Assembly (NCBI RefSeq): GCF_945859705.1
Contig: NC_079138.1
Span: 1,736,001 to 1,800,000 of the forward strand
Length of the DNA stretch: 64,000 nt
Reading direction: 5' to 3'
Origin: Episyrphus balteatus
Taxonomy: Eukaryota; Arthropoda; Insecta; Diptera; Syrphidae
A program made the position numbers and the translations under genes. A model generated the notes under the pieces. That model saw nothing but the letters and a program-made list of their open reading frames with translations. It did not search any database and had not been told where the DNA came from. Below, in pieces: positions 25,630 to 37,300 of this stretch (the stretch's first letter is position 1; each line of letters begins with the position of its first letter).

Positions 25630-26349
25630 CATTTTTTTTTTACTTTGATTCTATGGAATACAAGTTTGAAATTTAAATAAATTATGAATACAAATATCCT
25701 GAGTAATTTGAGTTTGAGTGCATTTTTTGTTTGTTTGTTATTCTTCTTCAAAAATATGAGAACATTCTATGATAAAGGTAGGTATGGATGGACAGAGGAG
25801 TGGCAGAAACCAAGCGAAAAACTAAAATTAGTTACCTATAATGGAACACACATTCTTTAAAGATACTTTTATAACAAAAATGACACAGCCAACATGCGAT
25901 CTTTTCAAGTCCTTACTTCCACTCCGAGACTTTAAAATAGCTATAGAAAAAGTTCAACCACAATTTGATAGATAGTAGGTTTTTTAAAATTATTTTTCGT
26001 GGTACTCTGAATCTGTAATAGAAAAAAAAAACACACTTCGATACATTCGAGACATGGAAAATCCATGACATAACTTCAATCAAGTCAATTATATACAAAT
26101 TAACAAAGTTTTGAAGAAGTCCCAACATCAAAAATATCTGCTTTCGAACTTAAGAAAAAAATAAATTGCACGACTGGGGTCGCACGTACTTGCTCTTATG
26201 CTTAAAGTAACTATAATGTTAAAGCTTTTTATTCAAGAAATTTAAAATTTGATATTTTGAACAAATTTCATAAGTAGTATAAAAAAATTAAATCTGTTTT
26301 TATAATTAATTAAACTCCGTTTTAAATTATCTTAAAATAAAAAACAAAT
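25630..26349. other. Intergenic DNA, no gene recognised
   Basis: Contains the 3' UTR of the beta-1 gene, then AT-rich DNA without recognisable features. Confidence 0.45.
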
Positions 26350-27010
26350 ATGCCATTTTATTTCTCGTATAAAAAGGTATTTTTAGAAAAAAATTTTCGA
26401 AAATTGTAGGAGCGGTTTTTTAAAAAAATAATTTTTTGTATATAAAATTTTTTTAACATTTTTCAAAAAAAAAAGTTGGTATGCCATTGTGAAGAAATAA
26501 TTAATTAACACATAAAAATTAAATTTCAAAATTTTTCATTGATCCGTTTTCAAAAAATTGATTTTTCAAAAAAAAATTTTGAAATATTTTTTAAAAAACC
26601 AAAAATGCGTTTTTTGAAAATTTTCTAAAATTTTAATATTATCTTTACTTACACACTTTTGTATAAAAATTTTCATTTAAATCGGGTTAATGTTGTACGA
26701 GATATTCAGAAACGAAAAAAACCGTTCTATGACAGGTACCGTTAATAACGGTACAAAATATATTTTTTTTATTTAAAAAGTTGGCCCTTATGTGTAGTAC
26801 TACACACAAAAATTTTAATCAAAATCGTTAGAGCCGTTTTTGAAAAAAATTAACTTTTCAATTTCCGTTATATGGCAGGTACCGTTAGTTTTGGTCATAA
26901 AAAAAAATTTTCAATTTCCCCTCTAGGGAATCACCAAAAACTGCTAACTACTAAGTTTGAAGAAAATCACTTCACTCGTTTAGGCTGCAGCTCCAGATAG
27001 AGACAGACAC

Positions 27011-27055
<45 letters not shown>

Positions 27056-27190
27056 ATTGCCGGACCCACTTTTTTGGCATTCTCCATCATCGTAATGTCA
27101 TGTAAAATTGTTATCTCGAGTTTGATTTTTTTTACGAATCCTAAACTTGCCTTATAGGTAGTACCTATATCGCAAGTAAAAATGAAAATT
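26350..27190. repeat. Dispersed repeat R1, copy 2, with (CAGA)n
   Basis: Same landmarks as copy 1: GGTACCGTTA blocks around 26735 and 26879, an (ACAG)n microsatellite at about 27001-27055, then GCCGGACCCACTTTTTTGGC and the TAATGTCATGT block. It is the fullest copy in the window. Confidence 0.65.
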
Positions 27191-27249
27191 TATATGAAGA
27201 AAAATAAAAAAAAAATATTTCCATCGCATTTCCCTTCTTTTAACTCAAT

Positions 27250-27450
27250 GGATTTGGAGAACTTTTTTGAAAATCGTTTTTTTTAAGCTTCTATAATTTT
27301 TAAACTAATGATAGGAAAGAGAAAATAAATCGAACCAAGATAACTTCACATAGCTGGGAATAGACCCCCCTCTCACACAATTTTTTTCTTGTCTTGTCGC
27401 AACTTGCACACTCTAGCTTTTTTGCATATTCCTCTTGAATCACCTTGTAG
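27250..27450. repeat. Dispersed repeat R3, copy 2 (inverted)
   Basis: Reverse complement of the block at 8138-8230: GGGAATAGACC...TTTTCTTGTCTTGTC...CACACTCTAG...CTTGAATCACCTTGT. Confidence 0.55.
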
Positions 27451-27649
27451 AGAGACCCGTGCAAATTCGATGAAATTCCTCAGTTGAGGAGCAAAACTGA
27501 AAGTGTTTTTTTTTTATATACCCAATGAAAATAATAAAAAAACAACTTCTAAGGATCAAAAGTTATATTATATTTTTCTCATGGATGCCATTGTCACATA
27601 TGTGACCACACTGAAAGCACCAGCTCTCAAATACAAATAAAAATTATAT

Positions 27650-27970
27650 TCAAAATCGGTTTAACAAGTTCAAAAAGCAAAATAGGAAGACGGGTAAAAG
27701 CTTCCTCCAAAAATCCGGACGTTTTATTGAGGCTAGGATAATAGAATACATATATTCTATAATCTTAAGAACTTCAATAATTCCTGGCAGCTTTTTCTTT
27801 TGTTGATGTACTCTTACTATTTCAATTGATTCGTCATTGTGGTCAATTACAATCTTGCAACTGCCATTGGGAATTGAAGAATTATTGCGCTCATTGACAA
27901 ATGTTATACGAGTTGTTGTACGATTCCCTTTTAAAGGTGGAGAAGTTTGTTTTGTCTTCCAAAATGGCAT
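27650..27970 (-). pseudogene. Truncated alpha-subfamily paralogue
   Basis: The first ~65 residues (MPFWKTKQTSPP... to VHQQKKKLPGI) align with the alpha genes. The PY region is shortened to DESIEIV, and the acidic stretch, CECK motif and membrane anchor are replaced by unrelated sequence (ending FLNLLNRF). The 5' UTR intron signals (AAG|GTATGT donor, TTTACAG acceptor, about 27988-28063) are intact, so a transcript is possible. Without an anchor it is best read as a degenerate copy, though a soluble variant cannot be excluded. Confidence 0.65.
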
Positions 27971-28064
27971 CGTTATAGAAACCTTTTAGGTTTTTTTGCT
28001 GTAAAGAAAAATTTTGTAGGTGTAATTTAAAATTTTAATGATCTTTGTGTTTAATAACATACCT

Positions 28065-29869
28065 TAATTGAATTCAGGAAAACTTAGATAGCAACCAAAT
28101 GTATAAATATCCTCTTGATTCGAAGTACTTCTTTTATATTGTTTCTGTAAGAAAAAGAATATTCGCTTTGATAATGGACACTTGGATACATGGTAACATG
28201 AGCGACCACACCCGCAGATTTGTTTATTTGTTTTTTTTTTTTTTGAAGAATTTGCTGCTAACCAGAAAAAAAGCTAATTTTTAGATTGAGTTTTCATATG
28301 TATATTATATGAAATTTCGGGTAAAGTGTCTTTTTACGTAATAAAAGACTTAAAAGGAATCAAGAATTAACAAAATCTAATTGTACACTTCAGATATTAT
28401 GGAACATTGAACACTTTTGGACAGAGTGTAACACAGTTTTTGTTGTAATATAAGAATGATCAATTGTTTTCCAAAGTTTCACAAAACAGTCTTAGAATAT
28501 TTATTGAATCAAATAAATTCAAAAATCATACAGGAACTACCTATTTTTTTTTTTTTTTTGTACCTACTTCTTAAATTTTCAGTTTCCTTATGCACCGCCC
28601 GCTTGTTACTAAGATTCTAGAATACACTTAATTTTTCAATTCAATTCAATAGTCGTAATTCGACCATAAATTAATGACCAGAATGGCATGGGCTATCTCT
28701 TAATTCTCACAAATAACAATCTGGAATAAACAAAATTCTCTTAATTTTATTTGAAACAGAAATCTGATGGATGCGTTACTTGTAGATAGATATCGAACAT
28801 AGGAGTTTTTCGATCAAAAACCTGGACAAAATTATTTTTTGAAGTCAAACAATTTATTTTTTCTAGATTTTTTTTTAAACGTATTTTTAGAAAAAAGAAA
28901 AATTGAACACCCTAACATTTTATTTTTTAAGTCATATGATCTCGCCCCACACGGATGAAAACGGTTTCAATGCTAGATAAGGGTCCCATCTGTCCTGTAT
29001 TTTACAAAATACTCCTATTGTATTTTTAAGGTGTATCCTGTTATTTAGTTTTAAAATCTGAATTATTCTGCATTTATCCTGTAATTTTGGGCAGCCAAAG
29101 TGCGTGAAAAAAAGTGTGAGTTGAAACATTTTCCAAACCCTTTTTTAATTTTTTTTGCAGAATTTTGTAAAACAGAATTTAGTAAAGCAAAATTTTAAAA
29201 GCAGAATTTTGACTCCGGCAGAATTTTAACCCCAACCCCTTTTTATTAAGTAGGTACTACATATATAAACACTGTGATTTCAAGTAACAAAACATTTTAT
29301 GTGTATGAAAGTGTTTTATAAATAACAGCATACTTAGCTCAGTAGGTAATCATTTTACTCAGTAGGTAATAATTTTACACTATAAACAACAACAACAAAG
29401 AATTGCTTTTATTTAATACTGTCAAAATTATAGAAGTAAAATTTAATGTGTGAACCACAACAAACGAATACTTTTGCTTATCCTAAGCAATCAAAATTTA
29501 CTGAGCTGCGTACACAGTTACCCATAAAACATTTTTTATTTATGTTAAATTCGAAAACAAAAGATACTCTTAGCTATTAAAGCACAAACCAATATAATCT
29601 CATTTCAAATATTTATTAATCATTGATGTATATTGTAATATCTATGGGTGGGAGAATCTCTTTCATTGCTAATAATATCATTATTGTGAAACTTCAGGAA
29701 CCAATCATAATTTGATTGGATATGAATCGATCTTTTAAGCTAAATTATTTAAGTATTGGTTGGTTTTTGTGTGGGGGTTAGAAGATGTGATTGAGAGTAA
29801 GCTATTTAAGAGAATTTTTTAATCCACGAGCCGATATCGTGTCGATCTAGAAATCAGTTTTAATTCAAA
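28065..29869. other. Upstream region of the alpha pseudogene and array approach
   Basis: 28065-28790 repeats the alpha-gene promoter/upstream block (GCGACCACACCCGC, TCTTAATTCTCAC landmarks). The rest is AT-rich with no gene. A weak initiator-like TCAGTT at 29854-29859 precedes the hairpin array by about 60 bp, but no TATA box lies at the right distance. Confidence 0.4.
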
Positions 29870-29914
29870 CATTCAATAGTGAAGATTCCTGTGCCGCAAT
29901 AAGCATTTCTGTTA

Positions 29915-29975
29915 ATAGCACTTTATTCGAAATAACTAACATATTCAATAATGAAGTGATTTGCTGTTTTAACAA
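29915..29975 (+). ncRNA. Hairpin H1, diverged left-edge copy
   Basis: CACTTTATTCGAA and TTCAATAATGAAGTG form an imperfect stem around ATAACTAACATA. The flanks (GCAATAAGCATTTCTG and TTTGCTGTTTTAAC) match the class A monomer. Confidence 0.45.
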
Positions 29976-30333
29976 AGCAAGTGTTTGTTTGTTCAAGTCC
30001 TAGTTTTAATGAAAGTGTTTGCTCGTTTAAATAAAATATTTAATGCATTCGGGAAAATTTTGGAGCGCAGAAATCCTTCACATACAATTTTTTTTTTTTC
30101 TTCAGAAATTTAGAATTCCGGGAAAACTGAAATTAATTTCGGGTGTGTCGGTGCACGTCGAGAGTTTAAACATTTTTTTTTAAATAACATTTCCAACAAT
30201 ATATAAAAAATCCAAAATTTCTCTGTACCTATAAAAAAGAAAATTAATTACATGCTTCGTTCTAATGTCAAAATCATATTCGTAATTCTAAAAGTAAGTT
30301 TTTAACTCTTCTTACATTACTTATTTTATTATT

Positions 30334-30410
30334 AAATTTATCTTACAAATTCTTCGGATTTATTAAGTAGTTTTGAAATACTTTTGTCCGAAGTATTTGT
30401 AAGATAATTT
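30334..30410 (+). ncRNA. Border hairpin b1, pre-miRNA-sized
   Basis: Arms TATCTTACAAATtCTTCGGA and TCCGAAGtATTTGTAAGATA pair over about 20 bp with one mismatch. Inner AGTA/TACT pairing closes a small loop, and AAAT/ATTT extends the base. The second copy at 43473-43547 keeps most of the outer stem through a G-U pair (TTACAAAT/ATTTGTGA). Confidence 0.6.
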
Positions 30411-30476
30411 AAACTTGTATTCAACAATTTTTGGTTATTTTGTAAAGTGGTTTGAATGGCAATGGCAAGATAGTGG

Positions 30477-30545
30477 TTATTTTGCGAAATCAACGATAAT
30501 CAATGAAGCTTTGAAAACATCATTATCGCTGCATTCGCAAGATAA
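30477..30545 (+). ncRNA. Border hairpin b2
   Basis: TTATTTTGCGAA pairs with TTCGCAAGATAA (one G-U), an internal loop follows, then CGATAAT pairs with ATTATCG. The second copy (43614-43682) keeps TTGCGAA/TTCGCAA and CGATA/TATCG although both have other changes. Confidence 0.55.
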
Positions 30546-30669
30546 TTTTGCTATAATTTCATCAGCATTAAAAATTGAGAATATTAAAAATTGAAAGCAA
30601 GTGTTTGCTGTCTAATAAAAGAAATATCGAATTAAGTAAACGATTAACGAAATATGTAGTTTTAGAAGC

Positions 30670-30745
30670 AAATCTTTCAAGGGGTCGTATTCGATTCGTG
30701 TTGATATTTGAAAAACACAATCGATAACGACCTTTTGAGAGGTTT
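30670..30745 (+). ncRNA. Hairpin class D, copy 1 (about 30 bp stem)
   Basis: The 5' arm AAATCTTTCAAGGGGTCGT pairs with the 3' arm ACGACCTTTTGAGAGGTTT (mostly Watson-Crick plus several G-U). Then TCGATT pairs with AATCGA and GTGTT with AACAC around a loop of about 10 nt (GATATTTGAA). Length and shape match an animal pre-miRNA or short hpRNA. A decayed copy is at 43838-43914. Confidence 0.7.
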
Positions 30746-31045
30746 GTTGTTTAAACAACGCAAGTGTTTGCTCGTTTTTGTGAAATATTTCGTGCCTTCG
30801 GGAACACTATGAAACCGCAGGATATCGTTTTAAATTGTGGTTATGGTAGCTTATCTTGTGGTAAATTCATTCGAATTCATATTCGGGCATCTAATAGTAG
30901 AAATAGATGCCCGACTATGAATTTAATGATATGTACTTACTTAGCGTCAACATTTTGAATATTGAATGAGCACTAAATCCTAGATTTCTTAAGTGTTGAA
31001 CTTTACATTATAATTACAAAATCCCTAAGATATAAAATATTTTTA

Positions 31046-31130
31046 AAAATGTCTTTTTCAAAGTGCATGTTTGATTAGTGTGTTGGTATTTGAAAATCTC
31101 AAATTAATATGGACTTTAAAGGAGTTTTTT
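31046..31130 (+). ncRNA. Hairpin H3, diverged class
   Basis: The arms AAAATGTCTTTTTCAAAGTG and the region GGACTTTAAAGGAGTTTTT pair imperfectly (AAAGT/ACTTT, TC/GG A, AAAA/TTTT). The loop side is TTGATTAGTGTGTTGGTATT, as in class B. Degenerate but positionally equivalent. Confidence 0.45.
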
Positions 31131-31374
31131 GTTTTCTTTTTTGTTTCAAGAATTTAAGTGTTTTCTTCGTTTAGGTGAAATAATTCGTGCACTTCGGAAG
31201 ATTCTCAGTTTATGCATCATTTGAATTCATAAACGGGCATTTTTATAACTATAATTTGAACTCGTTTTCAACATTTTGAATATTGAATGAAAACAAAATC
31301 CTAGTTCTTTAAGCAGTATGAAGTATATTTTTTTTTTTCAAGCTGACGATCAACGATACAATTTAAGAAGCATT

Positions 31375-34300
31375 TCTTTCAATAGCTCTTTATTCGACTA
31401 GTGTTGATATTTAACTAACATTGTCTATAAGGAGCTATTGAAAGATTTGCTGTTTTAACAATGCAAGTGTTTGCTCGTTTAAGTGCTCGTTTTAAGGAAA
31501 GTTTTTGCTCGTTTAAATGAAATATTTCGTGCATTCGGGAAGATTTACCAAATTCGCAGAATAGTCAAATTGTGGTAATAGAAGATTCTCTGTTTATGCA
31601 TCATTTGAATTCATAAACGGGTATTTTCTATAACTATAATTTGAACTCGTTTTCAACATTTTGAATATTGAATGAAAACAAAGTCCATGTTTTTTAAGCA
31701 GTTAGTTCTATAAAGCATATTTTTTTTTTCAAGCAGACGATCAACGATACAATTTAAAAAGCATTTCTTTCAATAGCTCTTTATTCGACTAGTGTTGATA
31801 TTTAACTAACATTGTCTATAAGGAGCTATTGAAAGATTTGCTGTTTTAACAATGCAAGTGTTTGCTCGTTTAAGTGCTAGTTTTAAGGAAAGTTTTTGCT
31901 CGTTTAAATGAAATATTTCGTGCATTCGGGAAGATTTACCAAATTCGCAGAATAGTCAAATTGTGGTAATAGAAGATTCTCATTTTATGCATCATTTGAA
32001 GTCATACTCGAGACTCTTTTATTACTATAAGTTGTACTTGTTTTCAGCACTTTGAATATTGTATGAAAACCAAATCCTAGTTTTTGTAAGTGTTGAATAC
32101 ATTATATCTATTGTATTTTAAAATGTTTAAGTTATGAAATTAAAAAAAAGTGACAGATTACGAAGCAAGTCTTTTTTCGGATTCTTGTTTGATTAGTGTT
32201 GGTATTTGAAAACATAATCGATAAGGATCGGTAAAAAGACTTGTTGTGTTAACAACGCAAGTGTTTGTTCGTTTAAGTGAAAAATTTTGTGAATTCCGGA
32301 AAATTTTAAAATTACAGAATAGTCAAACTGTAGTCATAGAAGATTCTCTGTTTATGCATCATTCGAATTCATAAATGGGTATTTTCTATAACTATAATTC
32401 GAACTCGTTTTCAACATTTTGAATATTGACTGAAAACAAAGTAATATTTTTTTAAGCAGTTAGTTCTATGAAGTATATTTTTTTTTTTCAAGCAGACGAT
32501 CAACGATACAATTTAAGAAGCATTTCTTTCAATAGCTCTTTATTCGACTAGTGTTGATATTTGACTAACATTGTCGATAAGGAGCTATTGAGGGATTTGC
32601 TGTTTTAACAATGCAAGTGTTTGATCGTTTAAGTACTAGTTTAAATGAAATACTTCGTGCATTCGGGAAGATTTACAAAATTCACAGAATAGTCAAATTG
32701 TGGTAATAGAAGATTCTCTGTGTATGCATCATTTGAATTCATAAACGGGTATTTTCTATAACTATAATTCGAACTCCTTTTCAACATTTTGAATATTGAC
32801 TGAAAACAAAGTAATATTTTTTTAAGCAGTTAGTTCTATGAAGTATATTTTTTTTTTTCAAGCAGACGATCAACGATACAATTTAAGAAGCATTTCTTTC
32901 AATAGCTCTTTATTCGACTAGTGTTGATATTTGACTAACATTGTCGATAAGGAGCTATTGAGGGATTTGCTGTTTTAACAATGCAAGTGTTTGATCGTTT
33001 AAGTACTAGTTTAAATGAAATACTTCGTGCATTCGGGAAGATTTACAAAATTCACAGAATAGTCAAATTGTGGTAATAGAAGATTCTCTGTGTATGCATC
33101 ATTTGAATTCATAAACGGGTATTTTCTATAACTATAATTCGAACTCCTTTTCAACATTTTGAATATTGACTGAAAACAAAGTAATATTTTTTTAAGCAGT
33201 TAGTTCTATGAAGTATATTTTTTTTTTTCAAGCAGACGATCAACGATACAATTTAAGAAGCATTTCTTTCAATAGCTCTTTATTCGACTAGTGTTGATAT
33301 TTGACTAACATTGTCGATAAGGAGCTATTGAGGGATTTGCTGTTTTAACAATGCAAGTGTTTGATCGTTTAAGTACTAGTTATAATGAAATACTTCGTGC
33401 ATTCGGGAAGATTTACAAAATTCACAGAATAGTCAAATTGTGGTAATAGAAGATTCTCTATTTATGCATCATTTGAATTCATAAAAGGGTATTTTCTATA
33501 ACTATAATTTGAACTCGTTTTCAACATTTTGAATATTGAATGAAAACAAAGTCCATGTTTTTTAAGCAGTTAGTTCTATGAAGCATATTTTTTTTTCAAG
33601 GAGACGATCAACGATACAATTTAAAAAGCATTTCTTTCAATAGCTCTTTATTCGACTAGTGTTGATATTTAACTAACATTGTCTATAAGGAGCTATTGAA
33701 AGATTTGCTGTTTTAACAATGCAAGTGTTTGCTCGTTTAAGTGCTAGTTTTAAGGAAAGTTTTTGCTCGTTTAAATGAAATATTTCGTGCATTCGGGAAG
33801 ATTTACCAAATTCGCAGAATAGTCAAATTGTGGTAATAGAAGATTCTCTGTTTATGCATCATTTGAATTCATAAACGGGTATTTTCTATAACTATAATTT
33901 GAACTCGTTTTCAACATTTTGAATATTGAATGAAAACAAAGTCCATGTTTTTTAAGCAGTTAGTTCTATAAAGCATATTTTTTTTTCAAGCAGACGATCA
34001 ACGATACAATTTAAAAAGCATTTCTTTCAATAGCTCTTTATTCGACTAGTGTTGATATTTAACTAACATTGTCTATAAGGAGCTATTGAAAGATTTGCTG
34101 TTTTAACAATGCAAGTGTTTGCTCGTTTAAGTGCTCGTTTTAAGGAAAGTTTTTGCTCGTTTAAATGAAATATTTCGTGCATTCGGGAAGATTTACCAAA
34201 TTCGCAGAATAGTCAAATTGTGGTAATAGAAGATTCTCTGTTTATGCATCATTTGAATTCATAAACGGGTATTTTCTATAACTATAATTTGAACTCGTTT

Positions 34301-37300
34301 TCAACATTTTGAATATTGAATGAAAACAAAGTCCATGTTTTTTAAGCAGTTAGTTCTATAAAGCATATTTTTTTTTTCAAGCAGACGATCAACGATACAA
34401 TTTAAAAAGCATTTCTTTCAATAGCTCTTTATTCGACTAGTGTTGATATTTAACTAACATTGTCTATAAGGAGCTATTGAAAGATTTGCTGTTTTAACAA
34501 TGCAAGTGTTTGCTCGTTTAAGTGCTAGTTTTAAGGAAAGTTTTTGCTCGTTTAAATGAAATATTTCGTGCATTCGGGAAGATTTACCAAATTCGCAGAA
34601 TAGTCAAATTGTGGTAATAGAAGATTCTCATTTTATGCATCATTTGAAGTCATAAATGGGTATTTTCTATAACTATAATTTGAACTCGTTTTCAACATTT
34701 TGAATATTGAATGAAAACAAAGTCCATGTTTTTTAAGCAGTTAGTTCTATGAAGCATATTTCTTTTCCAAGGAGACGATCAACGATACAATTTAAGAAGC
34801 ATTTCTTTCAATAGCTCTTTATTCGACTAGTGTTGATATTTAACTAACATTGTCTATAAGGAGCTATTGAAAGATTTGCTGTTTTAACAATGCAAGTGTT
34901 TGCTCGTTTAAGTGCTCGTTTTAAGGAAAGTTTTTGCTCGTTTAAATGAAATATTTCGTGCATTCGGGAAGATTTACCAAATTCGCAGAATAGTCAAATT
35001 GTGGTAATAGAAGATTCTCTGTTTATGCATCATTTGAATTCATAAACGGGTATTTTCTATAACTATAATTTGAACTCGTTTTCAACATTTTGAATATTGA
35101 ATGAAAACAAAGTCCATGTTTTTTAAGCAGTTAGTTCTATGAAGCATATTTCTTTTCCAAGGAGACGATCAACGATACAATTTAAGAAGCATTTCTTTCA
35201 ATAGCTCTTTATTCGACTAGTGTTGATATTTAACTAACATTGTCTATAAGGAGCTATTGAAAGATTTGCTGTTTTAACAATGCAAGTGTTTGCTCGTTTA
35301 AGTGCTCGTTTTAAGGAAAGTTTTTGCTCGTTTAAATGAAATATTTCGTGCATTCGGGAAGATTTACCAAATTCGCAGAATAGTCAAATTGTGGTAATAG
35401 AAGATTCTCTGTTTATGCATCATTTGAATTCATAAACGGGTATTTTCTATAACTATAATTTGAACTCGTTTTCAACATTTTGAATATTGAATGAAAACAA
35501 AGTCCATGTTTTTTAAGCAGTTAGTTCTATAAAGCATATTTTTTTTTTCAAGCAGACGATCAACGATACAATTTAAAAAGCATTTCTTTCAATAGCTCTT
35601 TATTCGACTAGTGTTGATATTTAACTAACATTGTCTATAAGGAGCTATTGAAAGATTTGCTGTTTTAACAATGCAAGTGTTTGCTCGTTTAAGTGCTAGT
35701 TTTAAGGAAAGTTTTTGCTCGTTTAAATGAAATATTTCGTGCATTCGGGAAGATTTACCAAATTCGCAGAATAGTCAAATTGTGGTAATAGAAGATTCTC
35801 ATTTTATGCATCATTTGAAGTCATACTCGAGACTCTTTTATTACTATAAGTTGTACTTGCTTTCAGCACTTTGAATATTATATAAAAACCAAATCCTAGT
35901 TTTTGTAAGTGTTGAATACATTATTTTTATTATATTTTAAAATTTTAAGTGACAGTTTACGAAGCAAGTCTTTTTTCGGATTCTTGTTTGATTAGTGTTG
36001 GTATTTGAAAACATAATCGATAAGGATCAGTAAAAAGACTTGTTGTGCTAACAACGCAAGTGTTTGTTCGTATAAGTGAAAAATTTTGTGAATTCCGGAA
36101 GATTTTAAAATCGCAAAATAGTCAAACTGTGGTTATGGAAGATTCTCTGTGTATGCATCATTTGAATTCATAAATGGGTATTTTCTATAACTATAATTTG
36201 AACTCGTTTTCAACATTTTGAATATTGAATGAAAACAAAGTCCATGTTTTTGAAGCAGTTAGTTCTATAAAGCATATTTTTTTTTCAAGCAGACGATCAA
36301 CGATACAATTTAAAAAGCATTTCTTTCAATAGCTCTTTATTCGACTAGTGTTGATATTTAACTAACATTGTCTATAAGGAGCTATTGAAAGATTTGCTGT
36401 TTTAACAATGCAAGTGTTTGCTCGTTTAAGTGCTAGTTTTAAGGAAAGTTTTTGCTCGTTTAAATGAAATATTTCGTGCATTCGGGAAGATTTACCAAAT
36501 TCGCAGAATAGTCAAATTGTGGTAATAGAAGATTCTCATTTTATGCATCATTTGAAGTCATACTCGAGACTCTTTTATTACTATAAGTTGTACTTGCTTT
36601 CAGCACTTTGAATATTATATAAAAACCAAATCCTAGTTTTTGTAAGTGTTGAATACATTATTTTTATTATATTTTAAAATTTTAAGTGACAGTTTACGAA
36701 GCAAGTCTTTTTTCGGATTCTTGTTTGATTAGTGTTGGTATTTGAAAACATAATCGATAAGGATCAGTAAAAAGACTTGTTGTGCTAACAACGCAAGTGT
36801 TTGTTCGTATAAGTGAAAAATTTTGTGAATTCCGGAAGATTTTAAAATCGCAAAATAGTCAAACTGTGGTTATGGAAGATTCTCTGTGTATGCATCATTT
36901 GAATTCATAAATGGGTATTTTCTATAACTATAATTTGAACTCGTTTTCAACATTTTGAATATTGAATGAAAACAAAGTCCATGTTTTTGAAGCAGTTAGT
37001 TCTATAAAGCATATTTTTTTTTCAAGCAGACGATCAACGATACAATTTAAAAAGCATTTCTTTCAATAGCTCTTTATTCGACTAGTGTTGATATTTAACT
37101 AACATTGTCTATAAGGAGCTATTGAAAGATTTGCTGTTTTAACAATGCAAGTGTTTGCTCGTTTAAGTGCTCGTTTAAGTGAAATATTTCGTGCATTCGG
37201 GAAGATTTACCAAATTCGCAGAATAGTCAAATTGTGGTAATAGAAGATTCTCATTTTATGCATCATTTGAAGTCATACTCGAGACTCTTTTATTACTATA

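Larger units (their letters stand above)
30241..30745. repeat. Left border repeat of the hairpin array
   Basis: About 500 bp repeated directly at 43386-43914 with roughly 85-90 % identity by eye. Both copies begin TTCGTT(C/T)TAATGTCAAAAT and carry three hairpins each. The array proper expanded between these two border copies. Confidence 0.8.

Noticed and set aside
29803..29856. TATA plus Inr promoter for the array
   Set aside because: TATTTAAG and TCAGTT are 53 nt apart, too far for a canonical core promoter.
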